A stretch of DNA of 64,000 bases, taken from NCBI GenBank assembly GCA_024291935.2, contig CM044322.1, forward strand, positions 21,947,405 to 22,011,404. The letters run 5' to 3'. This DNA comes from Okapia johnstoni (lineage: Eukaryota > Chordata > Mammalia > Artiodactyla > Giraffidae). The translations under genes were made by a program, and so were the position numbers. Positions 23,166-33,907 of the stretch are shown here, in pieces. A model generated the notes under the pieces. That model did no database searches. It worked only from the letters and a program-made list of their open reading frames with translations, and was not told where the DNA came from. How positions within the stretch are numbered: position 1 is the first letter of the stretch; each line of letters starts with the position of its first letter.

Positions 23166-23570
23166 GCACAAATATTCATTCCTCAGCAATATTATATTGG
23201 AGGTTCTAGCTACTACAATAAGACCAGAGAAGGAACAAAAAGCAGAAGATTGGAAAGAAAGAAATAAAATGATTTTTGTTTGCAAATGACATGATTGCTT
23301 ACATAGAAAATCCAAAAAAACAGACAAAAAAATTTCTGGAATTAGAAAGCAATCATAGCAAAATTGCAGGATGTATAATAACCTGTTAATATACAGAAGT
23401 CAATAGCTTTCTTATACATCAGCAATCAACTACTGGAATTTTTTTTAAAAAAATTAAACCACATATAACACCCACCCCAAAATAAAATTCTTGGATAAAA
23501 ATCTAACAAAATATGTTCAAAATCTATTCGTAGAAACAACAAAATTCTAATGAAGAAAATCACAGAGGCA

Positions 23571-23893
23571 TGGTCTTCTCTGATGGTACAGTGGGTAAGA
23601 ATCTGCCTGCCAATGCAGGGGACATGGTTTAATCCCTGGTCTGGGAAGATACCACATGCCGCAGAGCAATTAAACCCATGTGCCACAACTACTAAGCCTG
23701 TGCTCTAGAGCCCCAGAGCCACAACTACTGAATCTGCATGCTCAACTACTGAAGTCTGTGCAACTAGAGTCCATGCTCTGCAACAAGAGAAGCCACCACA
23801 ATGAGAAGTCCATGCAGCGCAACTAGAGGGTAGACCCCACTCGCCACAACTAGAGAAAGCCCATGCTTGACCAAAAATTAATTAATTAAGAGT
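23571..23893 (+). mobile_element. CHR SINE, full long form
   Basis: Head 'ggtcttctctgatggtacag', a B-box-like region, then the repetitive middle of 'ccacaactactgaatctgca'-type units and the end 'cgccacaactagagaaagcc'. At over 300 bp it is one of the longer CHR copies here. Confidence 0.85.
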
Positions 23894-24050
23894 AATCTTA
23901 CTTTAAAAAAAAATAAAAGAGGCTCTAAAAAAACATAGAGATATTCCATGTCTATGTATTATAAGACTCAATATTATTAAAATGTCAGCTCTCCCCATCA
24001 TGATCTATGGATTCAATGTAATCCCAATTAAAACCCCTGTAAGCTATTTT

Positions 24051-24272
24051 GTGTGTGCATGCTAAGTTGCTTCAGTTGTATCTGACCCTTCGACCCTATG
24101 GACTGTAGTCCACCAGGCTCCTTTGTCCATGGGATTCTCCAGGCAAGAATACTGGAGTGGGTTGCCATGCTCTCCTCCAGGGGATCTTTCCAATCCAGAG
24201 ATCAAACTCACTCCTCATATATCTCCTGCATTAGCAGGCAGGTTCTTTACCATAGTACCACCTGGGAAGCCT
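24051..24272 (-). mobile_element. Bov-tA SINE in L1
   Basis: From 'gtgtgtgcatgctaagttgc' to 'ccatagtaccacctgggaag'. The L1 on each side shows a short shared tattttgt, as expected of a target duplication. Confidence 0.9.
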
Positions 24273-25300
24273 CAAATTATTTTGTAGATACTGACAAAAT
24301 GATTATAAAATATACAAAGAAAGACAAAGTACCTAGAAGAGCCAACATAATACTGTGAAACAAAGTTGGAAGACTCCCATTACCCAGTTTCAAAACTTAG
24401 TATAAAGCTGTAAAAGTCAAGAGAGTATGTTATCTCTTCAGGAAGTGGTTTTGGGAAAGCTAGACAGCTACATATAAATCACCTAGTTGAATACTTCCTC
24501 AGGTATAGACAAAAATAAACTCAAAATGGTTTAAAGACTTACTATAAGACATGACATCATAAAAACCCCAGAAGAGATCATGGGCAAAACATTCTCTGAC
24601 ATAAATCCTAGTAATATTTTCTTAGATCAGTCTCCCAAGGTAAAAGAAATAAAAGCAAAAATAAACACATGGGATCTAATCAAACTTACAAGCTTTTGCA
24701 CAGCAAAGGGATCCATAAACAAAATGCAGACAATCTATGGACTGAGAGAAAAAATTTGCAAGCAGTACAACTGACAAGGGCTTAATTTCTAAAACATACA
24801 AACAGTTCATCAGAAAAATCAAACAACCCAAACAAAAAATGGACAGAAGACCTAAATAGGCATTTTTCCAAAGAAGATAGGCGGATGACTAATAGGTACA
24901 TGAAAAGATGCTCAGCATCACTAATTATGAGATAAATACAAATCAAAACTACATGGAAGTACCACCTCACACCAGTCAGAATGGCCATCATTAAAAGTCC
25001 ACAAGCAGTAATGCTGGAGAGGGTGTGGGGAAAAAGGAATCTTCCTTCTTACCTACACTGTTGGTAAGAATGTAAACTGGTGCAGCAGCTATGGAAAACA
25101 GTAGGGAGGTTCCCTAAAAAACTAGAGTTACCATGTGACCCTACAATCCCAATCCTGGACATATGTCCTAAGAAAACTCTAATTTAAAAAGATATATGCA
25201 CCCCAGTGTTCATAGTAGCTCTATTTACAATAGTCCAGACATGGAAGCCACCTAAATGTCCATTCATATATATATGTACATATATATATGTTTGTGTGTG

Positions 25301-25509
25301 TGTATTAGTCACTCAGTTGTGTTCAACTCTTTGTGACCCCATGGACTGTAGCCTGCCAGGCTCCTCTGTCATTGGAATTCTCCAGGCAAGAATACTGGAG
25401 TAGGTAGTCATTCCCCTTCCCCATGGGAATCTTCCCAACAGAGGGATCGAACCTGGGTCTCCTTCATTGCAGGCAGATTCTTTGCTGTCTGAGCCATCAG
25501 GGAAGCCCA
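25301..25509 (-). mobile_element. Bov-tA SINE in L1
   Basis: From 'gtgtattagtcactcagttg' to 'ctgagccatcagggaagccc', next to a TA/GT-rich spot in the L1 ('tatatatatgtacatatata'). Confidence 0.92.
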
Positions 25510-25887
25510 CACATTCACACACACGATGGAATACTACAAAGCCATAAAAAAGAATGAATAATGCCATTTACAGAAACATGGATGGACCTAGAGATTACTG
25601 TACTAAGGGAACTAAATCAGAGAAAATCTAGTATCATGTGATATCACCCATAGCTTATTATCATCTAAACTATAATACAAATAAACTTATTTACAAAACA
25701 GAAACACACTGACCAACACAGAAAACAGACCTACAGTTACCAAAGGGGGAAGAGGGGAAGGGATGAATTAGGAGTTTGAGATTAGCAAATACAAACTACT
25801 GTATATAAAATAGATAAAGTTCTCTTGTATAGCACCAGGAGCTATATTCAATATCTTGTCATAAACTATCATGGAAAAGAATATATA

Positions 25888-26132
25888 CAGGGACTTTGCA
25901 GGTGGTCCAATCCACCTGCCAATGCAGGGCACACAGGTTCAATTCCTGGTCCAGGATGATTCCACATGCTTTGGGGCAGCTAAGTCCTTGTGCCACAACT
26001 ACTGAAGCCTGCACGCCCTCTAGCCTGTGCTCCACAACAAGAGAGGCCACAGCAGTGCGAAGCCCGAGCACCACAACTTGAGAGAGCCCGCACACAGCAA
26101 AGACCCAGTGCAGCCAACAATAAATTAAAAAA
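25888..26132 (+). mobile_element. CHR SINE near the L1 3' end
   Basis: 'cagggactttgcaggtggtc', 'gttcaattcctggtccagga', 'ctgtgctccacaacaagaga' and 'agacccagtgcagccaacaa', with a short A-rich tail. Confidence 0.85.
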
Positions 26133-26269
26133 GACTTTAAGGTAGTTGAAAAAAATCATTAAAAAATAATATATGTCCACATATGTACAAATATATCAAT
26201 CGCTTTGCTGTACACCACAACTAACCCAATATTGTGAATCTACTATACTTCAATTTAAGAAAAGCAAGT

Positions 26270-26985
26270 AACAGAAAGAACAGAAGTAAATTCAAGCATG
26301 TCACTAATTTCTTTAAATTTTAAAAAATTGGTTGACATGAAAAGAATGAAAAACATACACCATGTAAATGCAAAAGAAAGCTGAAAAGAATTTTATTAAT
26401 ATTAGACTTAATGAACCCCAAGACAAGAAGAATTATCACAGATAGAGAGAGACATTTATAATGATAAATGAGTCAATCCATGAAGAAGACATAGCAAACC
26501 TAAAATGCAGGTGGTTAATAACTGATCTTAAAAATAGATGAAGCAAAGGCTGACTGAAATAAAGAGACAAATAGACAAATTTAAGAAGTAGAAATATCAA
26601 TTTCCTCTTTAATAACTAGATAAAAATCTAGAAGGATGTGAAAGATCTAAAAATATTAACCACTTTAACCTAACCTGACCTTTATAGAACAATTGATCCA
26701 ATAAACTGCAGCGTTCACACTCTTTCCATGTGATTATAGAGCATTAACAAAGACAGATCTTATGCTGGGGCATAAAGCAAGTCTCTACTTAAAATCTTAA
26801 ATTCTACAGAATATGTTTTCTAAACACAACAAAATTAAATCAGAAACCAATAACAATTAGATATTTAGAAAAGCCTCAAACAATTAAACTTCTAAATAAC
26901 CAAAGAACCATTAAAAATTAATAAATATTTAACACTAAATAAAAATACATCAAAATATTTTGGAGTGAGATAATGTGTACTTGTA
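26270..26985 (+). mobile_element. Older L1, ORF2 5' part
   Basis: Sense landmarks 'taccctgacctttatagaac'-like text at 26680-26700, 'atgctggggcataaagcaag' and 'aaatcagaaaccaataacaa', which correspond to the start of L1 ORF2 (endonuclease region). Highly degenerate. It lies directly downstream of the 3' end of a younger L1. Confidence 0.65.
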
Positions 26986-27117
26986 GGAAGTTTACCAATC
27001 TGTCTTCAAGTCTGCTAATTCTTTATACTCTGCCATTCAAATCTACTATCAAGTCCCTCCAGGGAATTTTTAAATTCTAGTTATTGTACTTTTTATGGAC
27101 ATCACTCACCACATCAG

Positions 27118-27271
27118 AGGGTAAGATGGTTGGATGGCATCACCGACTCAATGGACATGAGTTTGAGTAAGCTCCAGGAGTTGGTGATGGACAGGGAAGC
27201 TGGTGTGCTGCAGTCCATGGGGTCGCAAAGAGTCGGACACGACTGAGCGACTGAACTGAACTGAACTTGCT
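27118..27271 (+). mobile_element. BovB 3'-terminal fragment with TSD
   Basis: Last ~150 bp of BovB ending 'gactgagcgactgaactgaa'. The direct repeat acatcag stands at 27111-27117 and 27272-27278, so this is a complete, heavily 5'-truncated insertion. Confidence 0.9.
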
Positions 27272-27279
27272 ACATCAGT

Positions 27280-27640
27280 AAACAAAGGATGTTGTTGCTG
27301 TCAGCCAAGGCAGCTGCCCTGCTCTGTGCACTCTTGAGGGGCCTCAGGATGGAGAAAAACAGGATACTGGCCCTAATAATTAAGGTGCATATCAAAGGGA
27401 TGATTTCAATGAGCCTAGACTTTCGCACCTTCCCATACACAGAAAAGCATGAAATTCATTCACTTCAGGTATCTGTTTTTCTTTCATTAGCAGTAATCTT
27501 TTGATGTCAGACTACCAGGTTTGTTTGAACGCCTATGTATCCTGGCTCCTCCCTTATCTCTTTGAAATAGTCCCTCAGAGGAGTTAAGTCCTCAGCAAGT
27601 CAGCCAAATAAAACATAATTCTAAACTTTTTTAGATTTTG
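27280..27640 (+). mobile_element. Possible LTR fragment with poly(A) signal
   Basis: The segment ends with 'cagccaaataaaacataatt', an AATAAA followed by a T-rich stretch, as in an LTR R-U5 boundary. The first 71 codons form an open frame (27289-27504) without family resemblance. I suspect a ruminant LTR, but a spliced transcript remnant cannot be excluded. Confidence 0.4.
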
Positions 27641-27649
27641 TGTGTGTGT

Positions 27650-28004
27650 GTTTCCATCAACACTTTCAACTTCAACAGAATTTGCATATTGACTTTTCTT
27701 TGTATTTCTATCTCTTCATTGATATTCTATCTGATGCCACACTGTCATACTATCTCCTTTACATCTTTAATCAGGCTTTCCTTTAGTTCTGTGAGCATAT
27801 TTATAATGGCTACTTTGAAGTCTTTTTCTCTTAAATCTGACATCTACTTACTCTCACAGTTTCAGTCATATGTATAGGTCACAATTTCCTGTTTCTGTGC
27901 AAGCCTCAAAGTTTTTTGTTAGAAAATAGACATTTTTCCTATATATTGCAGCAACTGTTATACCGGTCCTCCCAGCCGCTTTCCAAGGCTGTTTTTGCTA
28001 TTTG
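27650..28004 (-). mobile_element. Old L1 5' part, antisense
   Basis: 'gtgagcatatttataatggc' followed by 'tactttgaagtc' and 'cacaatttcctgtttctgtg' match antisense L1M. The ferritin pseudogene follows it directly. Confidence 0.6.
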
Positions 28005-28329
28005 CTTTTTTTTGGGGGGGGTATCAAATTACTTTATTTGAATGAATTGTACCAAGAAAGAACTTAAGTAGATGTTTTGGTACAAATTATAGAAAAGGCA
28101 GAGATAAGCCAAACATGCACAGCCTGCCTTGGTCACCAAGGAAGTCATCCTCATGGTTATAGGAAGCCAGCCTAAGGCTAGCTTGTTGTCACTGCTCCTT
28201 AGGACGTGCTTGTCAAAGAGATACTTCGTCAGTCATGCTAGATTCACCCGGCCCCCATCTTGGCGCAAGTTGGTTACACAGTCCCTCAAATCTTTGATGG
28301 ATTTCATCTACTCATTCAGGTAAGTCACA

Positions 28330-28534
28330 CAGAAACATGTTAGTCACTCAGTTGTGTCTGACTCTTTGTGACCCCATGGACTGCAGCCTGCCAAGCTCCT
28401 TTGTCTCTGGACTTCTCCAGGCAAGAATACTGGGTGGATTGCCATGCTCTTCTCCAGGGGATCTTCCCGATCCAAGGATCAACCTTGGTTCTCCTACATT
28501 GTGGAAAGATTCTTTACCATTTGAGCCACCAGAG
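28330..28534 (-). mobile_element. Bov-tA SINE inside the ferritin pseudogene
   Basis: From 'cagaaacatgttagtcactc' to 'accatttgagccaccagaga'. The direct repeat aagtcaca (28322-28329 and about 28535-28542) flanks it. The pseudogene sequence continues on both sides, so the SINE is the younger event. Confidence 0.92.
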
Positions 28535-28972
28535 AAGTCACATGGTTGGGGGGGGAGTGTCATTATTGTCAGTGGGCGTTTTGTGCCCGTTCTAGTTGAG
28601 ATGGATCTACAATTTTTCCGAAGAGTAGCCCACATTCCATTGCATTCAGCCCCCTCTTCGTGACTGGGTTTCTTGATATCCTGAAGGAAGATGCTGCCAC
28701 CTCTTTGCAGCTCCACCAGCTTCACAGTAAGTGCCCTTGCATCACAAGATTGGAGAGAAATGTATTTGGCAAAGTTCTTCAAAGCCACATCATCAAGGTC
28801 ATCAATTCACATGACATTGACAGGTAGCCACAGACGGTGAAAAGCTCCAGGCTGGTGGTTGATGGCAGTCTCCGAGTCCCTGTAGTAGTTCTGGTGCACC
28901 AGCGAGGCCACTATCCTCACAGTGAGTTGAGATCTGGGGTTGCGTGGTGCTGGAGTGACTTTGAGGAGGTGG

Positions 28973-29007
28973 GTTCCCTCCAAGCACTGCTGAAGTAGGA
29001 AATCGAG
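28973..29007 (-). other. IRE-like hairpin in the ferritin pseudogene leader
   Basis: Reads on the - strand as a CAGTGC loop (complement 28984-28989) flanked by ttcag and ttgga, which form a five-pair upper stem with one G-U pair where the parent has A-U. A single C lies 5' of the stem, as in the functional ferritin iron-responsive element. The lower stem has at least one mismatch. It is relevant only if the locus is transcribed. Confidence 0.75.
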
Positions 29008-29064
29008 GTGCCTGTCCAGGGAAGACTGTAATTTGTTTTTTTAATTTATGCAAAGAAAAGTCTT

Positions 29065-29225
29065 TTGGGGACTTCCAGTGGCTAAGACTTGGGGCTCCCA
29101 ATGCAGGAGTCCTGGATTCAATCCCTGGTCAGGGAACTAGACCCCAATGTGACAAGGAAGATCGAAGGCCCAGGATGCTGCAAATAAGACCCTGTGCAGT
29201 CAAGTGAATAAATAAGTGAAGACAT
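29065..29225 (+). mobile_element. CHR-type SINE with TSD
   Basis: 'ggggacttccagtggctaag' to 'cagtcaagtgaataaataag'. Flanked by aaagaaaagtctt (29052-29064) and aaagagaagtctt (29226-29238), a 13-bp duplication with one mismatch. Confidence 0.88.
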
Positions 29226-29379
29226 AAAGAGAAGTCTTCTTTCCTTTACTCACTACTCACAGAATATGACACATGGATGGGTTCTCGTTCATCAACCTGC
29301 TTTTCAACCCTCTAATCACCTTAGTTGGTTCCCCTGGCAACCAGCCCCCATCCTTAGGTGATGCCCTACTTATCTAGAG

Positions 29380-29754
29380 GAGTAGTCCCTAACCTTTTTG
29401 GCCCAAGGGATCGATTTCCTGGAAGATAGTTTTTCTACGGACCAGGGTTGGGTGAATGGTTTCAGGATGATTCAAGTTCATTACATTTATGGTGTGCACT
29501 TTATTTCTATTATTGGTGGCTCAAAGGGTAAAGAGTCTGACTGCAATGCAGGAGACCCGAGTTCGATCCCTAGGTCTGGAAGATCCCCTGGAGAAGGAAA
29601 TGGCAACCCACTCCAGTATTCTCGCCTGGAAAATCCCATGGATGGAGGAGCCTGGTGGGCTACAGTCCACAGGGTCACAAAGAGTCAGACACGACTGAGA
29701 GACTACACACACACACTCTAATAGGCATTAGATCCTGGAGGCTGGGGGCTCCTG
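29380..29754. mobile_element. hAT (MER1-like) DNA transposon with perfect 8-bp TSD
   Basis: The left end reads 'gagtagtccctaaccttttt' and the right end is the inverse of 'caggagcccccagcc', matching the cag-ggtccccaacc terminal repeat of a mammalian MER1-like non-autonomous hAT element. The 8-bp direct repeat atctagag at 29372-29379 and 29755-29762 is the length hAT transposases generate. Internal text ('ttcctggaagatagtttttc', 'tttcaggatgattcaagttc') supports the family. A Bov-tA occupies the middle and most of the element is deleted. The exact family name is from memory. Confidence 0.75.
29513..29718 (+). mobile_element. Bov-tA SINE inside the hAT element
   Basis: 'ttggtggctcaaagggtaaa' through 'agagtcagacacgactgaga' plus a short CA-rich tail. 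Little diverged from the Bov-tA pattern. Confidence 0.93.
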
Positions 29755-29849
29755 ATCTAGAGGTTTTCCAAAAATTTCCTCACTAATATGAGCTCAGGTG
29801 TGATTGAAGGGGTTTGTTGTAAATAACCAAATGCACCCATTTCACCTTT

Positions 29850-30027
29850 TTTTTTTTTAAATATTTATTTGTATTTATTTATTTGGCTGCTCCGGATCTT
29901 ATGTGGCACTTGGGATGTTCAGTCTTTAGTTGTGGCATGTGGGATCTAGTTCCCTGACCATGGATTGAACCTGGGCTCCCTGCATTGGAAACCCAGAGTC
30001 TTAACCACTGGACCACCAGGGAAGTCC
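29850..30027 (-). mobile_element. CHR-type SINE with 14-bp TSD
   Basis: Inverted copy with a T-run start, 'tagttgtggcatgtgggatc' and 'taaccactggaccaccaggg'. The perfect direct repeat cccatttcaccttt is at 29836-29849 and 30028-30041. Confidence 0.93.
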
Positions 30028-30041
30028 CCCATTTCACCTTT

Positions 30042-30411
30042 ATCACTCTAAAACTACTGCAGGAATCAAAAACAAAAAAGCAAACATAAAAGATGCTCCT
30101 ATTACTCTAATCCCTTAGGAAATCAAAAGGGTTTTGAGAGGCCAAGCAGCAGGAACCAATAAATGAGACCAAATTTTTTATTCTATCACAGGCCACCCCC
30201 TGGTTTTTGAACACAGAACCCTTACAGCAAAATGATAATAGCTATCAAAGTACATACATTTTGTGTAGCATTTATGGAACATATCTAGAAATAATACTGT
30301 TAAATAACAAAAATTCAAATGAGGAAATGTGAAGATCTAGTTGGCTTCAGTAAGTGACTCATGAAATGAGCAGCATCCAACCTAGTGAATAGAAAAGAGC
30401 TTCTTTGTCTA
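30042..30411. other. Intergenic, no gene seen
   Basis: A-rich sequence without recognised features. Confidence 0.45.
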
Positions 30412-30610
30412 GTGCTTCCCTGGTAGCTCAGATGGTAAAGTGTCTGCCTGCAATGAGGGAGACCTGGATTCAATCCCTGGGTTGGGAAGATCCTCTGGAG
30501 AAGGAAATGGCAACCCTCTCCAGTACTCTTGCCTGGAAAATCCCATGGACAGAGGAGCCTGGTAGGCTACAGTCCATTGGATCACAAAGAGTCAGACACG
30601 ACTGCAGCAC
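30412..30610 (+). mobile_element. Bov-tA SINE
   Basis: Full-length forward copy: 'gcttccctggtagctcagat' to 'agagtcagacacgactgcag'. Confidence 0.93.
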
Positions 30611-30660
30611 TTTCTAGCTGCAAAAAAGCAAAAGATTTTCATATTTTTAGAAAATCTTTT

Positions 30661-30799
30661 CATTTATTTAATGAATTTATTTGGCTGTGCCAGGTCTTAG
30701 TTGCAGCATATGGGATCTTAGCTCCCTGACCAGGGATCAAACCCAGGCCCCCTGCATTGGGAGCATGGAGTCTTAGCCACTGGACCACCAGGGAAGTCT
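30661..30799 (-). mobile_element. CHR-type SINE with TSD-like flanks
   Basis: 'ttatttggctgtgccaggtc' to 'cactggaccaccagggaagt'. Flanked by similar gatttt-tattttta sequences (about 30628 and 30800). Confidence 0.87.
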
Positions 30800-31590
30800 T
30801 GGATTTTAGTATTTTTAAAGCAGAGAGTAAGCAGTAGAAAGGAAATTATTAATGAAGAATTGCATGGTTTTAGGTAAGGCCACTTTCCTAATGGGAATGG
30901 AAGGAACCTATCGGCCAAGTATCTCAGTGCTAACCAGGTAATTCCTGGTTGACTCATGAAAGGTTACATTCCCGGGGGAGGCTGTAACTGCAATTAGGTT
31001 AGGTATTAAGTCTTGGTTTGCTGATGTGAGGCCTAACACAAGTGACTCCATTTTGGAACAGAACCAATACAAATATGCCTAACATTTGAAGAAGCCAGTA
31101 TGGGGTAGGGACAGATTTAAAGAAACAACTAATTTGTCCTATAAAGCCATTACAGACATTTTCATATTCTGGCACTAGTTTGATTATTCTTTTTCCTCCC
31201 TTGATCTACTACTGTTTATACTTTATGCTACGTATTTAGCTCAGAAGTCAACTGATGGTTAGCTAGATCCAGTTCCTCCTCAGGCCAGTCATTTTCCTTA
31301 GATATTACATCCTGAGGAGGCTATAACTCAATCTCCCAACACACTTGATCATCAGTGTATTATAGTATTATAGGACTCCTTGACATGAGGCAGTTGAATC
31401 TTTCCAACAATACCACATCGTCATTGTCAGTGCAATTCAGCTTCATTACAGGACAAATCAGTCACTTGCTGGTTGGAGGCAGGACTGAGGTTGAAACCTC
31501 CCATATGTACTCTCAAGATCCTTCTGGAATGGCCTATTGGATGTCTTTCTCCATGGTATTTTTATTTTTTTGAACAATGGACCCATATAT
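30800..31590. other. Intergenic, unassigned
   Basis: The text at 31000-31400 is not AT-rich junk and could be part of an old retroviral interior, but no gag/pol/env motif is visible in any frame. Confidence 0.35.
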
Positions 31591-31591
31591 A

Positions 31592-31795
31592 CAAGCTTCC
31601 TACGTAGCACAATAGTACAGAATCTGAATACCAATGCAGGAGACACAAGAAACAATCTCTGGGTCAGGAAGATCCCCTGGAATAGGAAATGGCAACCTAT
31701 TCCAGTATTCTTGCCTGGAGAATTCCATGAACAGAGGCACCTGGCAAGCTACAGTCCATGGGGTCTCAAAGAGTGGAACACGACTGAGTAACTAC
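31592..31795 (+). mobile_element. Bov-tA SINE (diverged)
   Basis: Head 'caagcttcctacgtagcaca', tail 'gagtggaacacgactgagta'. More substitutions than most copies here. Confidence 0.88.
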
Positions 31796-31799
31796 AAGC

Positions 31800-33305
31800 A
31801 AACATACATGATCTGTGTTCTACCCTTGTCCATATAACAGGTATTATTAAAAGACAGGTGTCATTATAACTGGCCTTGGCTTGGTTTTCTCTGGGTTAAT
31901 TCAAGTAATTGGAGGGAATAGTCATTCAGCTTCCCCACCTTGTAGGCTTGTACTGAGACTGAATTTCGTTGTGTAAAAATATAGCAGAGACCATCTTCCT
32001 CCAAAGAAGAGGATTTGAGCACTATTTAGCACAGTTCCTATTCCTATGAACTATACTGCAGGATATGTTCTATTTCAGCTTTCAATCATTGTACATTGGT
32101 GTAAATTACAAGTACCCACAGAGAACTTCCATAAGCTTGGAGGCCTTAAGATTTCCATAGGTGTGCTCCCTCAAGGCTCAGGAATAGGATAAGGGTCATT
32201 GCTTCCTGTCCACTTTAGCCTCCATCTGCATTAAAATTTCCAGAGAACCTCTCAGGTCAGGGTGCAGACTTTTCCCTGTCTGCTAGAACTCTGTGTTCTA
32301 GCATTGCGGAGCAGAATTTGTTGAATCCGTCTGCTCCAGTCTGCTAGTGCTTCTTTATCTCTCCAAGCTGCCTCTCATCCTTCATCTAGGAAGAGAACTC
32401 CCTCTAATCTGCCTGTTCTAGTGAATATGTCTTCTTTCTCTGATTGCTGCTCCTCATTAAAAGCAAACCCCACTTGTCCCAGAATACCTACTGGCATCTA
32501 TCTCCCCTAAGGCCCTTTTCTGTCCTGTGAGTCATTGTTGCTTAATCCACTATACATGTTGTTGCCATCATGGACTAACAGCCTGAGTGCAGTTAGGGTA
32601 CATAGTTTGTACCCAAAAATGTTAGGCACCTTCTACTAGGGTTGGTTGGTCAAAGCCAGCTGTAATTTAGGTTAAGTATTTCATAAGACCTCTCACAGCC
32701 TTCCTCTCCAAGGATGGGGCTATTCCCCAGGGAATCTCAAATCCATCACAGGATGCCTACTGCTTTAATTCCAACAGGAAGCCATTGTCTTTCCTCATTC
32801 TGCTTATAGCTTTTCATCCGCAAAAACCAGGGTGATTGTGTTTGCACATAGCACACTATGGCATGTTGGGCGTGCCGCCATTGTATTCTGTCCACTATAA
32901 CCAGCAACCTTGCTAAGCACTTGCTTGTCAAGGTTTATAGCTACATGGTAATCAGCCTGCTGGGAGCCACCCACCACTGGCCTAAATCCCAGTAGGAAGC
33001 AGTTCTCAGAGAACAACTCAAACTAGTTTAAGCAAAAAATGGATTATAAATATAAATGCTTGCTTTTCTCCCTGCATATCAATTCCCTCTTCTTCTCTGC
33101 TCCAAATGAGGGGAAACATGGCTACCGAAACATCTTGCATGTTACATCTCACAGTCCAAGTTCTCAAAGAAAGTCTGGTCCCTCTCAATTCCAATTCCAA
33201 AGTGTCCAGGGAAGGACTGTAATTAGCCGTGCTTGGGCCAAGTGACCATCCCTGGGCCAATCATTATGGCTGGGGGTGGAGAGTGAAGCAATTTTGGGTT
33301 CTTCT
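31800..33305. other. Intergenic, unassigned
   Basis: 1.5 kb with several overlapping frames of up to 80 codons (32746-33260) on both strands and no protein resemblance. Possible old repeats; none is named. Confidence 0.35.
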
Positions 33306-33309
33306 GAGA

Positions 33310-33460
33310 GCTTCACATGTATTAACTCCTCATACAACTTCTGAAGGTATACATTATTATTAACCTTATGTTACAGATAAGGAAATTGAGAGAGGAGTCT
33401 TCAGAAGGAAGGCATAAACATTGTAGCAAATGCTGAAGTTTGCCCAAGCAAACTGGTAGC
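33310..33460 (+). mobile_element. MIR fragment
   Basis: 'catgtattaactcctcatac', 'gtatacattattattaacct' and 'ttacagataaggaaattgag' preserve the MIR order. Confidence 0.65.
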
Positions 33461-33837
33461 ACTTTAGGTAACAAAAGCAGGAGTGGTCTTGGCAAACATA
33501 GCTTTGCCCCTTCTGGGCACTTGGTATAACTATACTAAGATAATATTATTCTCTTGCTCTAAAACTCTCCTAAGGTTGGATTTTTTCCATTGCATAACCC
33601 ACCTTTACACTCCTTTATACTCTTCTATTATTTCTCCTCTTATCTGTCATTTATTTTTACCCGAACTTTTCTACATTTGGAAGGGACGTTAAGTTCAGTC
33701 ACTGTGCTGGTCCAGATTGCTAGCAGCAACAGTAGTCTCGTAAGTGTCTCCCCCTCAATTTGTTCATGATCGGTTGGATTATTTTAGTGAAGTCTAGTCT
33801 CCTTGCCAGCTCACATGTGAACAGACATGCATGCGTG

Positions 33838-33866
33838 CACATACACACACACACTCACACTCATAT
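33838..33866. repeat. Imperfect (CA)n
   Basis: CA-rich run with interruptions, adjoining the Bov-A2 upstream flank. Confidence 0.85.
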
Positions 33867-33907
33867 TGCTCCTTATGAAGTGATAGTTTTGGGTATGCCC
33901 ACATTCA

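Larger units (their letters stand above)
23170..26268 (+). mobile_element. LINE-1, long 3' portion with four SINE insertions
   Basis: Sense L1 from the end of the reverse-transcriptase region ('gcaaatgacatgattgctta', the FADDMI-equivalent block) through the ORF2 C-terminal region ('aaagaagataggcggatgac', 'gtagctctatttacaatagt') to the 3' end at 26200-26268 ('ctttgctgtacaccacaact' to 'ctacttcaattta'-type terminus). Stops and indels break ORF2. SINEs at 23571-23893, 24051-24272, 25301-25509 and 25888-26132 split it. Confidence 0.88.
28013..29028 (-). pseudogene. FTH1P: Ferritin heavy chain processed pseudogene (FTH1-derived)
   Basis: The parent gene encodes the ferroxidase subunit of the cytosolic ferritin iron-storage shell. 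On the - strand the order is complete: 5' leader with an iron-responsive element (28973-29007), a 'QNYYRDSETAIN' stretch (parent QNYHQDSEAAIN), '[13 protein letters not shown]', '[15 protein letters not shown]', 'YLNE', and 'TKYLFDKHVLRSSDN' near the C-terminus. The 3' UTR follows, with AATAAA (complement near 28034-28040) and a short C-run plus A-tail at 28005-28020. No introns are present. Frameshifts and stops occur throughout, and a Bov-tA at 28330-28534 splits the coding part after the 'CDF' residues. The flanks share an atttg-plus-T-run, a plausible target duplication. No evidence of function; dead as a protein gene. Confidence 0.94.

Noticed and set aside
28348..28788. 146-codon reverse frame as a live ferritin-like gene
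   Set aside because: It joins a ferritin pseudogene segment to the complement of a Bov-tA; other parts of the pseudogene are frameshifted and carry stops.
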